Shown one piece after another: positions 10,118-21,039 of a stretch of DNA of 64,000 bases. Source of the DNA: Adiantum capillus-veneris (Eukaryota; Streptophyta; Polypodiopsida; Polypodiales; Pteridaceae); assembly GCA_014529385.2 (NCBI GenBank), contig CM043958.1:152114793-152178792 (forward strand), in the 5' to 3' direction. The notes beneath the pieces are model-generated. The model had not been told where the DNA came from and searched no databases. It saw only the letters and a list, made by a program, of their open reading frames with translations. How positions within the stretch are numbered: the stretch's first letter is position 1; every line of letters begins with the position of its first letter. The position numbers and the translations under genes were made by a program.

Positions 10118-11710
10118 TGTAACATTTAATGGCCTAAAATCTTATGTGTAGCGGAAATTAGCATGAATATAGTGGGCATTTCATTAGAATAGATTCCTAA
10201 TGAGAATTACAAGAGTGCTTGGGTGGAGAGAGCAACAAAAAGCATAACACCTAGTTAGATAGCATCGACAATACTTTCAAAAGAGAGAGAGCAATTAAGC
10301 TATTGACAACAGTTGAGGACCGGATTTGCATGGAGCCGGTCCCCCCTCCAAAAGGCTTTGTATTATGGTTTCTCCCATCAAGAGAGACATTGTACAATAC
10401 AATTCTTTGTGTTCCTTCAAGACTAGCTAGTGCAATGAAGATGGAAGCTTCATACACCAAGCAAAACACTTAATCAAACACAACTTGAATTATCCCCGTT
10501 CTCAGACCCAAGACCTCACACACCTTCGAAGATGGTGAGAGCTAGCAGGGTATGAGAGTAGATTGAGAAGAAAAAGAAGTATCTTACGAGAAAGATGTAC
10601 ATCTCCTCACATAATCACTCATATTAGCATAGCTTAGCTTAGTAATTAGCTTGGTAGAGAAGATGAGCATGCATTGAAGCTTGGCTCTTGGTTGGATTTG
10701 CATCCATATGCCAAGAGAGTGTTGATGTAGGCTTCTATCTCACAAGCTTGGAGTAGGTGATGAGCTCTCCATTAAAGCTTGGGAGGAGATAGAGTATTCT
10801 TCCTTCACACATGGTCAAGTGTGAGTGTGTGTGTGTCAATGCCAAGCAAAAATCAGCCCCCCCTCTCTCTTGGGCGAGCCCTAGCTGCTAATTAGGTCTG
10901 GCTTTTGCCTCATTGGACCTCCCCAGGTCAAGCCAATAGGAATTAAGCAGCATAAGTGATAGCCTTCTGACATGTGTCCCCCTTTCCCCTTTTGTGAGAG
11001 CTTTAGGTAATTAAATAATTAAACTAAACTCTCATTGGACCCCTTTGCCTCCTGGCCAATAGGAATCAGGCAAGCCATGGGGCTCCTGAATGCTCATTGG
11101 ACCCCTTGGGAGACTGCCCAATAGTCTTCTAGGAGACTTAATTCTCATTGGTTTCTTTTATTAAATGTTTTTAAATTAATTAAACTATATTTACTCTAGC
11201 TTAATTCTCATTGGTCCACTTCAAGGGTCTTCCAATAGGAATTGGGCACACCTTGTGGGCATCTGGCCTAGGGAGCTGACATGTGTCCCTCATTCCCTTT
11301 GTGTAAAGGGAGCCTGTGTGTGTGTGTGTGGCTTTCTCTCTCATCCCCTAGCTTTGGGGCTCGCCCCCTCCCATGTAGGGATGTGCAAAGACTTTTTAGG
11401 GCACACACTAAGCATCCAATTTTCCCTAGGGTTGACCTTTGGACACAACCTTTGAATTTTGGAACCTTAGCATTTTGGAAGTCTTAATGGGCTGAACCTT
11501 AGGGTCTTTTTGGCCCATTGTTTCACATGGCTCTTTTGCAGATGGCCCCCCCTTTGGATCCCTATTTTCCCTCCTTTGGATCCCTACTGTGGCCGGTCTG
11601 CTAGCTTAACCAATATTCTAGCTTTTTCTCCCTTGGCACTTCCCCACATTAAATGATCAGTTTAATATGAGAAAATCATTTAGGAGAATTAGATATTGAT
11701 TATTATGACA
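10118..11710 (-). repeat. 3' LTR of the chromovirus
   Basis: Matches 17435-19027 almost base for base. Contains several CTCATTGG..CCAATAGG inverted pairs (about 10910-11240), probably U3 structure. Short open frames here (for example 10251-10469) occur identically in both LTRs and are not genes. Confidence 0.97.
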
Positions 11711-11723
11711 TTACCTCTCTCTT
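11711..11723 (-). other. polypurine tract
   Basis: AAGAGAGAGGTAA on the minus strand directly abuts the 3' LTR; the usual plus-strand primer position. Confidence 0.8.
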
Positions 11724-12068
11724 GAAATCATAGTCGTCCTCGACTATGGTGTAGAGAAGATAAAGCATATGCATGAGTCCTTTTCTTTAGCAGGTAGAGG
11801 ATCCCTATGTTACCCTACGACATCATTCCATAATGGATGACTAGTCCATTTGGCGCTTGAGAGCCTGAGGCTGCCGCAAGCATGTCTGCACATTAGTCCT
11901 ATCAGTCTTCCATAGTAGAGTGACAAGCTCTACTTGGTGTTCGGGAGACGTCGTCTCCGCAAACTTGATCTAAGCATGCATACTACTTCATTTTTGTGCA
12001 CAAATAAAGAAAAAGAGAGTCTTATAAGACAAAAATTTTTGTTCATTTTTAACATTTTGTACATTTGC
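11724..12068 (-). other. non-coding stretch between pol and the polypurine tract
   Basis: Contains a near repeat, CTAGTCCATTTGGCGCTTGAGAG versus AGCTCTACTTGGTGTTCGGGAG (about 11840-11950). No frame of note. Confidence 0.5.
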
Positions 12069-15000
12069 TTACTCTTGGGAAGCATTGTAAGCATTGACAA
12101 GGTTTAGGTTATCCTTTAATTGTATGCCTTGCATCCATCTAGCATCTTCAAAAGGATAATTCTTAAACTTAATAAGATATCGTCGGATAGTCTTACCGCC
12201 TCTTAATACCTTGTCTTCATGTCGGAGAATGGACTCGGGCTGCAGCACCTCCTCGTGGTCCTCGATCTCCGGTGGATCTTCAATAGTTGGTTCTTGAGGT
12301 GGCTCTCCTTTGTAAGGCTTTAATAGGCTCACATGAAAAGCATTGTGTATGAGCCAATGATTGGGCAACTTAAGTTGATAGGCCATCTCATTGATTGGCC
12401 TAAGAATCTGGAAGGGACCATAGTACCTTTTTGCTAGTTTAGCATAGTACTTTTGGTGGCCCGTAGGATTCTTGCCCGTCGTGTGCCTTAATCGAGCCTT
12501 GGGAAACTTTAACAAGACCCAATCGTTTTCTTTAAAGGCTTGGGCTCTTCTGTGCTTGTCAGCAGCAGCCTTTTGCCTTTGCTGTGAGATAGAGATAGCA
12601 TCCTTAATCTTTTGGAAAGATTCTTGTAGGTCTCGGCTATACTCATCTGCAGCGAAGATCTTCCCATGTACCTTAAGTAGCAAGGGACTTTTTGATCTTC
12701 CCTCAATTACCTCGAAAGGTGCTTTTCCTGTGGAAGTATGTACAGTGTTATTGTAAGCATACTCTACTAAGGGTAAGTACTTCTCCCATTGGGATCTTTG
12801 ATCTACTTCCGTTACATAGGCTTTTAGTAGATCAAGAATGGTTAGGTTAGCTATTTCACTTTGGCCATCAGTTTGTGGATGATAGGCCGAAGAGAAGTTT
12901 AGCCTTGTTCCTAAATTCTCAAAGAGACCCTTCCAGAAATTACTGGTCATTCTAGGATCTCTATCCGACACTATGGACATTGGCAAGCCATGGTACTTGA
13001 AAATTTGTGAAATGAAGAGGGTTGCCATTTGATGGGCTTTGATAGTCTTTTTGACAGGTATAAAATGAGCTTGTTTACTGAACCTGTCTACTATCGTCCA
13101 TATTCCCGTATTCCCATGGATAGACTTAGGCAATCCAAAGATAAAATCCATGGATATGCTCTCCCAAGGTGAATTAGGGATTGGCAAGGGTTGAAGCAAT
13201 CCAAGTTGCTTCCCTCTATCAAATTTTGTCTTTTGACATACCACACATTTGGAAACATACTCGTGTATGTTCACTTTCATGGTAGGCCAATAGAAATATG
13301 TTTCAATTCCCTTTAGGGTAGACTGAATCCCTCTATGCCCCGCATATGGGGGAGCATGAGATTCATACATTACTTTCTCACGTAGTGAGTTAGTAACGCA
13401 TAGTCTATTGCCATAGAGAAGATAACCATCTTGTAAAGTAAATGGTTCTTCTTTCTTCCCTAATGCAAGGGCTGAAATCACATCTCTAAAATCGGGATCA
13501 ATAGCATACTCATCTATCATTGAAGATAGATCATTGTGAGTTGCTATGGAAACCGCATTCACTCTCGGTCGTCTTGAGAGGGCATCGGCTACTTGATTAT
13601 GCTTGCCAGCAATGTGAGCAATATGAAAATGAAATTGCGAAAGGAAATTTGCCCACCTCATTTGTTTGTCGGAGAGCTTGGTCTGCGTCATGAAGTACTT
13701 AAGACTTTGGTGATCCGTTCGCAGAATGAAAGGAGTCCCCAATAAATAGTGCTTCCATGAGTCTAAGGCATGTAGAACTGCAAGGAGTTCTTTTTCGTAT
13801 ATGCCTAGAGCTTGCTCAACAAGGTCGAGCCTTCGACTCTCATAGCCTATGGCGTGCCCTTCTTGGAGCAAAACAGCCCCAAGGCAATCACCACAAGCAT
13901 CACATTGGACCTCAAATGGTTTTGAGAGATCCGGTAGTGTAAGCACAGGTTGAGAGATAAGCTTTTCTTTAAGCTTTTCGAAAGCATTGTTCTCTTTAGC
14001 AGACCACGTATACCTAACATTTTTCTTTGTTAGGTCATGTAATGGTCCCGCAATTTGTGAGAACTTTTCTATGAAGCGTCTATAGTATGCACACATACCT
14101 ATAAAGCTTCTTAGTTCATGAAGATTCCTTGGTTTAGGCCATCCTTTTATTACCTCTAACTTGGATGGATCCATTTGGATTCCATCTTGAGAGATAATGT
14201 GACCTAAATATTGAATCTCTTGCAAGAAAAATTCACTTTTCTTTCGATTAACATAAAGTTTATTCTCTCTTAAAACTTGAAATATTACCTGGAGGTGTTG
14301 CTTGTGTTCCTCCAATGAATTAGAGTAGATGATAATATCATCAAAGAACACTCCAGTGAAGGTTCGATGAGGCCTGAACAGCTTCTCCATCAAGCGGTTA
14401 AATGTGGCTGGTGCATTAGTCAAGCCAAAAGGCATGACAATGTATTCGTAAAGACCAAATGTAGTACGAAATGCGGTCTTTACAATGTCTTGATCAACTA
14501 TCCTTATTTGATGATAGCCACTTTTTAGGTCAATCCTACTGAAGTAGGTCGATCCTTGTAGCTTATCAAATAGGTCTTCTACCCGTAGAACGGGAAACCT
14601 ATTCTTGATAGTGATCCTATTTAGTGCTCTATAGTCGACACACATACGATATGTGCCGTCTTTCTTTTGCACTAATAGCACAGGTGAGCAAAATGGAGAT
14701 GAGCTAGGCCTAACCATGCCCTTCTCAACTAACTCATGCACTTGCCGCATAATCTCCTCTTGTTGAGCTTGAGAAACTCTATAAGGAGGTTTGTTAGGCG
14801 GTGAACTTCCTGGAAGAAGTTCAATTGCATGGTCGTCATTACCTCGTTTAGGAGGTAGCTCACAAGGGATGTCGTCAATAAAGACATCTTGAAACCCCTT
14901 GAGAAAATTGGATAACTCTAATTCCTTTTGGTTGCTTTTATTTTCTTTTGCTAAAGCATTAGGTTCATTTTGAGAATCTTTAACAAAAATCATGTACACG

Positions 15001-15406
15001 GAAATAGAGCTCTTTATTGACTTGTTGAAAGCTGGTGTATGTACAATGGGGATGGTGTTACCCATCTCCTTAGCATCTATATACATGTCCTTTTCCCTGA
15101 ACTTAAAGGAGATTCTCCTTTCAGGAAATTTAACATGGGCAGCCAGGCGGTCAAACCATGGTGCCCCTAGGATTACATCCTCATGCTTGAGAGGAGAGAT
15201 AAAGAAGTCCTCTTTGTCCACATAGCCTTGGACATGAAGCCTCAATTTCCCGATTAAGGGAGTGACTGAAGCTTCTTGCCCCTTGAAGGCACTGTCTGCG
15301 GGTAGGATATCTCCCATCTCGTAGGATTGTATGCCTAGCTTGGTGGCTAACTCCATAGATATGAAATTGTGAGTAGAACCAGGGTCAAAGAGAATAAAAG
15401 CATCAT
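12069..15406 (-). CDS. pol: Ty3/gypsy Pol polyprotein with C-terminal chromodomain
   Basis: Makes the enzymes that copy and integrate the element. The open frame gives 1,095 residues from its first ATG (15356), but the aspartic-protease active site D-P-G-S lies about 10-15 codons upstream in the same frame, so that ATG is not the true start. The frame is -1 relative to gag, suggesting frameshifted expression. Domains by residue from the ATG: protease to about 90 (ILGAPWF), RT 200-375 (catalytic FFDD near 337-340, in place of the usual Y-x-DD), RNase H 480-600 (DACGD, YEKELLAV, RTDHQS, ADALSRR), integrase zinc site near 667-707 (H..H, CVVC), DDE core (MDF near 737, SDRD near 798, GQSE near 834), chromodomain 1035-1090 (YLIKFKNYPFEDARW). 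No internal stops: probably a working or very recently working element. Confidence 0.95.
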
Positions 15407-15412
15407 GTTCTC

Positions 15413-17017
15413 TTACCTTTCCCCAAGCATGGCATAGAGAGATCCTTTGTGGTGAGTTTGGTGAATCTCCTCCTCTTGGATTTCAACCAAAGAAGCTCTA
15501 GGAGGATCTTGGCGGTTGTTCTTTTGGGGACAAGCGCGGTATGCATGCCCTTGTTCGCCGCACTTGAAACACCGGTTATCTTTACGATAAGGCTCAAGCT
15601 CTTCAGGAGAGAGTTTATTCTTTCCTTTGTAAACTCCCTTCTCTTTAGCTTTGTTGGAATTGCCCTTAGGAGACTTTTGGACATTGTCCTTCCCCTTAGG
15701 CTCATTGGAACCCTTGTTTTCCGGGGGCTTATTATTTCTTTTACCCCCCGTTTGGAAATTGATTCGCGAGGCCACCATAGTATGGTGTATTACCGCCGAT
15801 ATGGTACGTGGCCTTTGGGAGTTGACATACTCCGCCATTTCTTCGGTTAAGCCCGCACAAAATTGTTGCTTTTGCTCTCCAAAATCCAACTTTTTGAAGA
15901 CAGTGGCTTTGAGTTGTAGGTCCCAAAACTTGTCTACATATTTGTGGATGGATTCATTGGGAGAGAGCTTTAAGCTTCGCCATTCGGTGAGTACTTTATC
16001 TTTGGCATCGGTGGCCAAAAACTGCTTCATAATGGAAGCTCTTAAAGCCTTCCATGTTCGTGGAGCTTCACCGTTGGCTCGTAGGCTAGACCACCATTGT
16101 CTGGCGGACTTTTGAAAGTGCATAGCTACATGGCGTAGCTTAGAGGACTCCGTGAAGCCCTCATCTCCAAACGCCGCATCGAATTGCTGGATAAAGGCCA
16201 AAAATTTGTCTGTAGCACCGAAGGTGCCATCATAGGTAAGGAAAGAGATGCTCTTCCCTCCCTCTTTGAATTTCTTCAGCTTGGACAACCTCTTCCATGC
16301 GGCATAGGATTTCCTATGGCCTCTTCTTTTTGATGGTTCAAAAGTTGCACCATCACTTTCTTCAGAAGATGAAGAATTTGAAGAAGGTGGAGAAGAGGGT
16401 GACCTCTTTCTCGCCTTTTTCTTGTCTTGATCTTTGTCGTCTTCACGATAGCTTTCATAAGAGGAAGAGGATGAAGAAGATGGAGAAGAGGGTGTCCTCT
16501 TTCTCGCCTTTTTCTTCTCTTGCTTTTTATCATCCCTCTTTGAATTATGGCGTGGAGAAGAGTGTGATGGTCTTCTCCACTTTGGTGGTGATGGAGAGCG
16601 TTTAGCCCGCCGTCTTCGTGGAGCCATCTCCGCCGAGGTGGCGGGAGACTCGCTTCTTTCTCGTTCCTTCGGTGGAGGCTCTTGAGTTCTCCTTTGGGAA
16701 GGAGATGCATCATCAAGAAGTAAGTTCTTGAGCCCTTCATATGGATTCTCTTCTTCTTCCCGAATCGGAGAGAGACCTCTTTTGGTAGTCTCACAAGGAG
16801 GCTTCCTAGGTGTTCTCTCGTCATGGTGATGAGCTTGGAGAATCCCGTGAGCACGGAGCTGCCGTTGCACTTCACTTTGGAGAGATGGATTGCCCATGGC
16901 TTGTTGAAGCCTAGAAACAAGATAGTTAACAAGCATTGAAGCATCATTAGTAGCTTGCTCATGAGCAAAATCAAAGTTATCAACATTAATTTCACTCTCT
17001 TTACTATTGTCAGCCAT
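15413..17017 (-). CDS. gag: Gag polyprotein of the chromovirus
   Basis: Structural protein packing element RNA into virus-like particles in the cytoplasm. 534 residues from the ATG at 17017 to a TAA at 15415-15413. An acidic N-terminus is followed by a long Arg/Lys/Ser-rich region (about 125-225, RRRRAKRSPSPP and two KKKARKR[T/S]PSS repeats), the capsid-like domain (FIQQFDAAFGDEGF, WWSSLR, about 255-400), a Lys/Asn-rich linker and one zinc knuckle CFKCGEQGHAYRAC (about 483-496). It stops 57 bases before the first Pol ATG, with Pol in the -1 frame. The charged SR-like block before the capsid is larger than in most chromovirus Gags. Confidence 0.93.
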   Translation of the reverse strand: MADNSKESEINVDNFDFAHEQATNDASMLVNYLVSRLQQAMGNPSLQSEVQRQLRAHGILQAHHHDERTPRKPPCETTKRGLSPIREEEENPYEGLKNLLLDDASPSQRRTQEPPPKERERSESPATSAEMAPRRRRAKRSPSPPKWRRPSHSSPRHNSKRDDKKQEKKKARKRTPSSPSSSSSSSYESYREDDKDQDKKKARKRSPSSPPSSNSSSSEESDGATFEPSKRRGHRKSYAAWKRLSKLKKFKEGGKSISFLTYDGTFGATDKFLAFIQQFDAAFGDEGFTESSKLRHVAMHFQKSARQWWSSLRANGEAPRTWKALRASIMKQFLATDAKDKVLTEWRSLKLSPNESIHKYVDKFWDLQLKATVFKKLDFGEQKQQFCAGLTEEMAEYVNSQRPRTISAVIHHTMVASRINFQTGGKRNNKPPENKGSNEPKGKDNVQKSPKGNSNKAKEKGVYKGKNKLSPEELEPYRKDNRCFKCGEQGHAYRACPQKNNRQDPPRASLVEIQEEEIHQTHHKGSLYAMLGER

Positions 17018-17421
17018 TCTAACAACTTTTAGGTGTAAACTTTTTAGGTGTACTTTGGCACTTCAAGCCCTAGTTGCTACTCCTCTTTACCCCTTTAGAA
17101 AAAGCACTCAAGCTACTGTACCCGCGGCTCGAATACCATTAATTGCAAGGAATAGAAGAGAGGGTCTTTCGACACCAAAACAGCACCGGCTCCTGTCAAG
17201 CTTCTAATAGCTCAATAGTGGTTAAGCCGTAGGCAAGCCCCGTAGGACTCCACTATTAAGACCATAGCTCTCAACGGTGATGCCCCGTTAACTGCACAAA
17301 GGCAGGCGCACTGCAAGGCTGAAAAATCCCTATTCTACTTACTCACAGGCAATTAATAATACCAACCATTTGTAGCTAGCTTGAGGACCTCCCTTCTTGA
17401 GCAAGAAAAGAGAAACCTTGA
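17018..17421 (-). other. untranslated leader between primer site and gag
   Basis: About 400 bp with no frame of note. Contains short inverted words around TAGGCAAGCCCCGTAGGACT. Confidence 0.6.
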
Positions 17422-17433
17422 GCTCTGATACCA
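17422..17433 (-). other. primer-binding site, tRNA-iMet
   Basis: The minus strand reads TGGTATCAGAGC one base inside the 5' LTR. This is the standard plant initiator-tRNA-Met primer complement. Confidence 0.93.
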
Positions 17434-17434
17434 A

Positions 17435-19027
17435 TGTAACATTTAATGGCCTAAAATCTTATGTGTAGCGGAAATTAGCATGAATATAGTGGGAATTTCA
17501 TTAGAATAGATTCCTAATGAGAATTACAAGAGTGCTTAGGTGGAGAGAGCAACAAAAAGCATAACACCTAGTTAGATAGCATCGACAATACTTTCAAAAG
17601 AGAGAGAGCAATTAAGCTATTGACAACAGTTGAGGACCGGATTTGCATGGAGCCGGTCCCCCCTCCAAAAGGCTTTGTATTATGGTTTCTCCCATCAAGA
17701 GAGACATTGTACAATACAATTCTTTGTGTTCCTTCAAGACTAGCTAGTGCAATGAAGATGGAAGCTTCATACACCAAGCAAAACACTTAATCAAACACAA
17801 CTTGAATTATCCCCGTTCTCAGACCCAAGACCTCACACACCTTCGAAGATGGTGAGAGCTAGCAGGGTATGAGAGTAGATTGAGAAGAAAAAGAAGTATC
17901 TTACGAGAAAGATGTACATCTCCTCACATAATCACTCATATTAGCATAGCTTAGCTTAGTAATTAGCTTGGTAGAGAAGATGAGCATGCATTGAAGCTTG
18001 GCTCTTGGTTGGATTTGCATCCATATGCCAAGAGAGTGTTGATGTAGGCTTCTATCTCACAAGCTTGGAGTAGGTGATGAGCTCTCCATTAAAGCTTGGG
18101 AGGAGATAGAGTATTCTTCCTTCACACATGGTCAAGTGTGAGTGTGTGTGTGTCAATGCCAAGCAAAAATCAGCCCCCCCTCTCTCTTGGGCGAGCCCTA
18201 GCTGCTAATTAGGTCTGGCTTTTGCCTCATTGGACCTCCCCAGGTCAAGCCAATAGGAATTAAGCAGCATAAGTGATAGCCTTCTGACATGTGTCCCCCT
18301 TTCCCCTTTTGTGAGAGCTTTAGGTAATTAAATAATTAAACTAAACTCTCATTGGACCCCTTTGCCTCCTGGCCAATAGGAATCAGGCAAGCCATGGGGC
18401 TCCTGAATGCTCATTGGACCCCTTGGGAGACTGCCCAATAGTCTTCTAGGAGACTTAATTCTCATTGGTTTCTTTTATTAAATGTTTTTAAATTAATTAA
18501 ACTATATTTACTCTAGCTTAATTCTCATTGGTCCACTTCAAGGGTCTTCCAATAGGAATTGGGCACACCTTGTGGGCATCTGGCCTAGGGAGCTGACATG
18601 TGTCCCTCATTCCCTTTGTGTAAAGGGAGCCTGTGTGTGTGTGTGTGGCTTTCTCTCTCATCCCCTAGCTTTGGGGCTCGCCCCCTCCCATGTAGGGATG
18701 TGCAAAGACTTTTTAGGGCACACACTAAGCATCCAATTTTCCCTAGGGTTGACCTTTGGACACAACCTTTGAATTTTGGAACCTTAGCATTTTGGAAGTC
18801 TTAATGGGCTGAACCTTAGGGTCTTTTTGGCCCATTGTTTCACATGGCTCTTTTGCAGATGGCCCCCCCTTTGGATCCCTATTTTCCCTCCTTTGGATCC
18901 CTACTGTGGCCGGTCTGCTAGCTTAACCAATATTCTAGCTTTTTCTCCCTTGGCACTTCCCCACATTAAATGATCAGTTTAATATGAGAAAATCATTTAG
19001 GAGAATTAGATATTGATTATTATGACA
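17435..19027 (-). repeat. 5' LTR of the chromovirus
   Basis: Begins (minus strand) TGTCATAATAATC and ends TTAAATGTTACA. See the matching 3' LTR. No strong TATA box was picked out. Confidence 0.97.
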
Positions 19028-21039
19028 AGCCGCATGTTACAAAAGACATACACCAAGTCCGCAGCTCGTTTAGGACTTAATCGATTTCGTTTTTTAGTAT
19101 GCACGAAAGTGAATGAAGACCAGTTTCTTTCACAGCTTCCACTTGAGGCGGCAACAGACAATACTCTCACAGCCACATGTTGAAGTTCCACTTTTTCTCC
19201 AGCGTACTCTTTCCACCAAACTGGTGCGCTCATCGTCTTGATAGCATCTATATGCCAAGGATCCCCAAATGTTCCCTCTCTACTAGTGTATGCCGTCTTC
19301 TGTGTGTATGCCACATGTCCATCCACATTGCCTAATAGTTGAGCACACACTTTCTTGAAATCACTGATCACTTCATTGTTTGAAGATTGCTCGTGCATCT
19401 AGAACTTGGGATCCAAGACAAAACCTGCTCCATGTAAAGGAGTATACAACTGCTCCCATCGTCTTTCGACAAAGTTCATCATCATGGATTTCTCTTTTCC
19501 TCCATAAGATGTACTATCTTTTAACTTGCGAGTGGCTTCATGCATGTACCAGTAAACCCGTCCAAAGATAGAGGTTTCTTTGTTCACTAATCGTATCAGA
19601 TGAGTGAAAGGTTCTGTGACATTAACTATTTTGTCTACATTTCTCCAAAAAACAGGAGATTTTATAAGCTGATAGCATTTGGAAGCAGCAAGTTCATATT
19701 TGGGATATTTATCAAGACAAATGTTCCATCTTCTATCTGCCACTGTTTCAACAAGGGCTGCTTTTACCTTCTGCAGTGTGGAGAGAACGTAATATGCTGT
19801 CGCAAAGCGGGTCACACAAAAAATCTGTAAATTTTTTGTTGGCGACTTTTTTCTAAACAAAGCGTAAGAAAATGAATGCTCTCTTATAAACTTCACCCAG
19901 TGGTTTGCATCTAGAAGAGTTTTCTTAATAGAAGGAACTTTTCCAAAGTCCTTTAAGAGCAAATTCAAAGTGTGAGCAGCACATGGAACCCACATAATCT
20001 CTGGATACTTCGCTTCAATTGCTTTTCCAGCTGCTTTTTTGTAGTTAGATGCATTATCTGTGACAATGGTTGTCACATATTTAGGTCCCCTTGCTCTTCT
20101 AATCGAACACTCATAAACACCAGCAAGATATCCACTAGTTTTTTCTTTCATGTATCGATCGCTTCAAGAAAGATGGCACTTCTTGGACAAATCAACATCA
20201 CATTAATCAATGGTTTCTTCTGGCAATTTGTCCAACCATCTAGAGCAATTGTGCATCCATACGCCGGCACAAAATCAAGAGTTGTGCGCTGTAAAATATT
20301 CTCTGATGTTGTTTTTACTTTATCTAAATATTATGTACGCATCTTATGATAATCAGGAACCACAAAACCCTTCTTCGCCGTGCTCATTAAAGCGTCTTTG
20401 CAGATAGGATTTCGAATGACATTAAAAGGATTTCCACATGCAACAAATGCTTGAGTCCACTTAAGATGGAGTTCAAGAAGCCATTGTTTCCCAAATGCCT
20501 GTTGCAAAGTAGGATCACTTGGTGCAAATTCTCCTCGAATCCATGCTTCACTTCGGCTTATGTTAGCAGTAGAGCTTCCGGTAGGATTAGAGCTACAGTT
20601 CCCAGCAAAGGATGAATGGCACCCTCCTTGACCTGTTCCTTGACCTGTAGTAGGGGTTGAGTGAGGGTTTTGATCATTCTCGAGCGTCATCTTGATGTCC
20701 CTAGTCATAGATGGAGCCATCATTTTGGGACCTCCCTTTTTTTTGCCCTCAAGAATTCTCTTTGCCTTGAGCGCCCACTCGGGAAATTTTTCAGCAATAC
20801 CTCTTGGGGGGTATTTGCAAGCTAACATGTTTCCAGGGATTTTGAAAACATATTCTTTTATCCTATGAGCATTTCCACTAAAATTATGGCTGCAGGTCTT
20901 ACACCTCAACTTTGATGTATTCTTCCCACTGACCAATTCATCTACGTAGTTCCACTCGTATCCTTTTACCATCTTCTTTAGATCTACAAACTCAAACAAA
21001 ACTAGTTACTAAAGGCACATCTAAAATCAAACTCTAATA

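Larger units (their letters stand above)
10118..19027 (-). mobile_element. Ty3/gypsy chromovirus, full length, young
   Basis: Both LTRs are 1,593 bp and start and end TG..CA. The flanking 5-bp duplication AGCCG (10113-10117 and 19028-19032) is perfect. The element reads on the minus strand: 5' LTR 19027-17435, primer site, gag, pol with protease, RT, RNase H, integrase and chromodomain, purine tract, 3' LTR. By eye the two LTRs differ at only two positions (near 10178/17495 and 10217/17534), implying a recent insertion. It lies in the hATC exon of the hAT transposase. Confidence 0.97.
9866..20972 (-). pseudogene. hAT-family transposase, broken and split by a retrotransposon
   Basis: Role: cut-and-paste transposase with an RNase H-like DDE core. 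The first exon is entered at an acceptor TTTGAGTTTGTAG (exon from 20983), with ATG at 20972. Domains: BED finger (LRCKTCSHNFSG.., 20972 to about 20800; the usual His is replaced in KEYVFKIPG), a low-complexity linker, a DUF659 core with the first Asp in LDGWTN (20238-20240) and the second in VTDNASN (20056-20058), CAAHTLNLLLKD, then hATC with the catalytic Glu in SCERNWS (19129-19131). Breaks: TAA at 20333-20331, a frameshift near 20150, TAG at 19401-19399, and the Ty3 element inserted after CNMRL. The same frame resumes at 10112 beyond the insertion and runs about 80 codons to a TAG at 9868-9866, so the tail survives. The first intron holds the 758-bp array. Confidence 0.93.

Noticed and set aside
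10251-11487. Short open frames in the chromovirus LTR
   Set aside because: They recur identically in the other LTR (17568-18804) and have no protein features.
15403-17025. Extra frames overlapping gag (15403-15705, 16276-17025 minus; 15449-16605 plus)
   Set aside because: Shadows of the gag frame; no independent domains.
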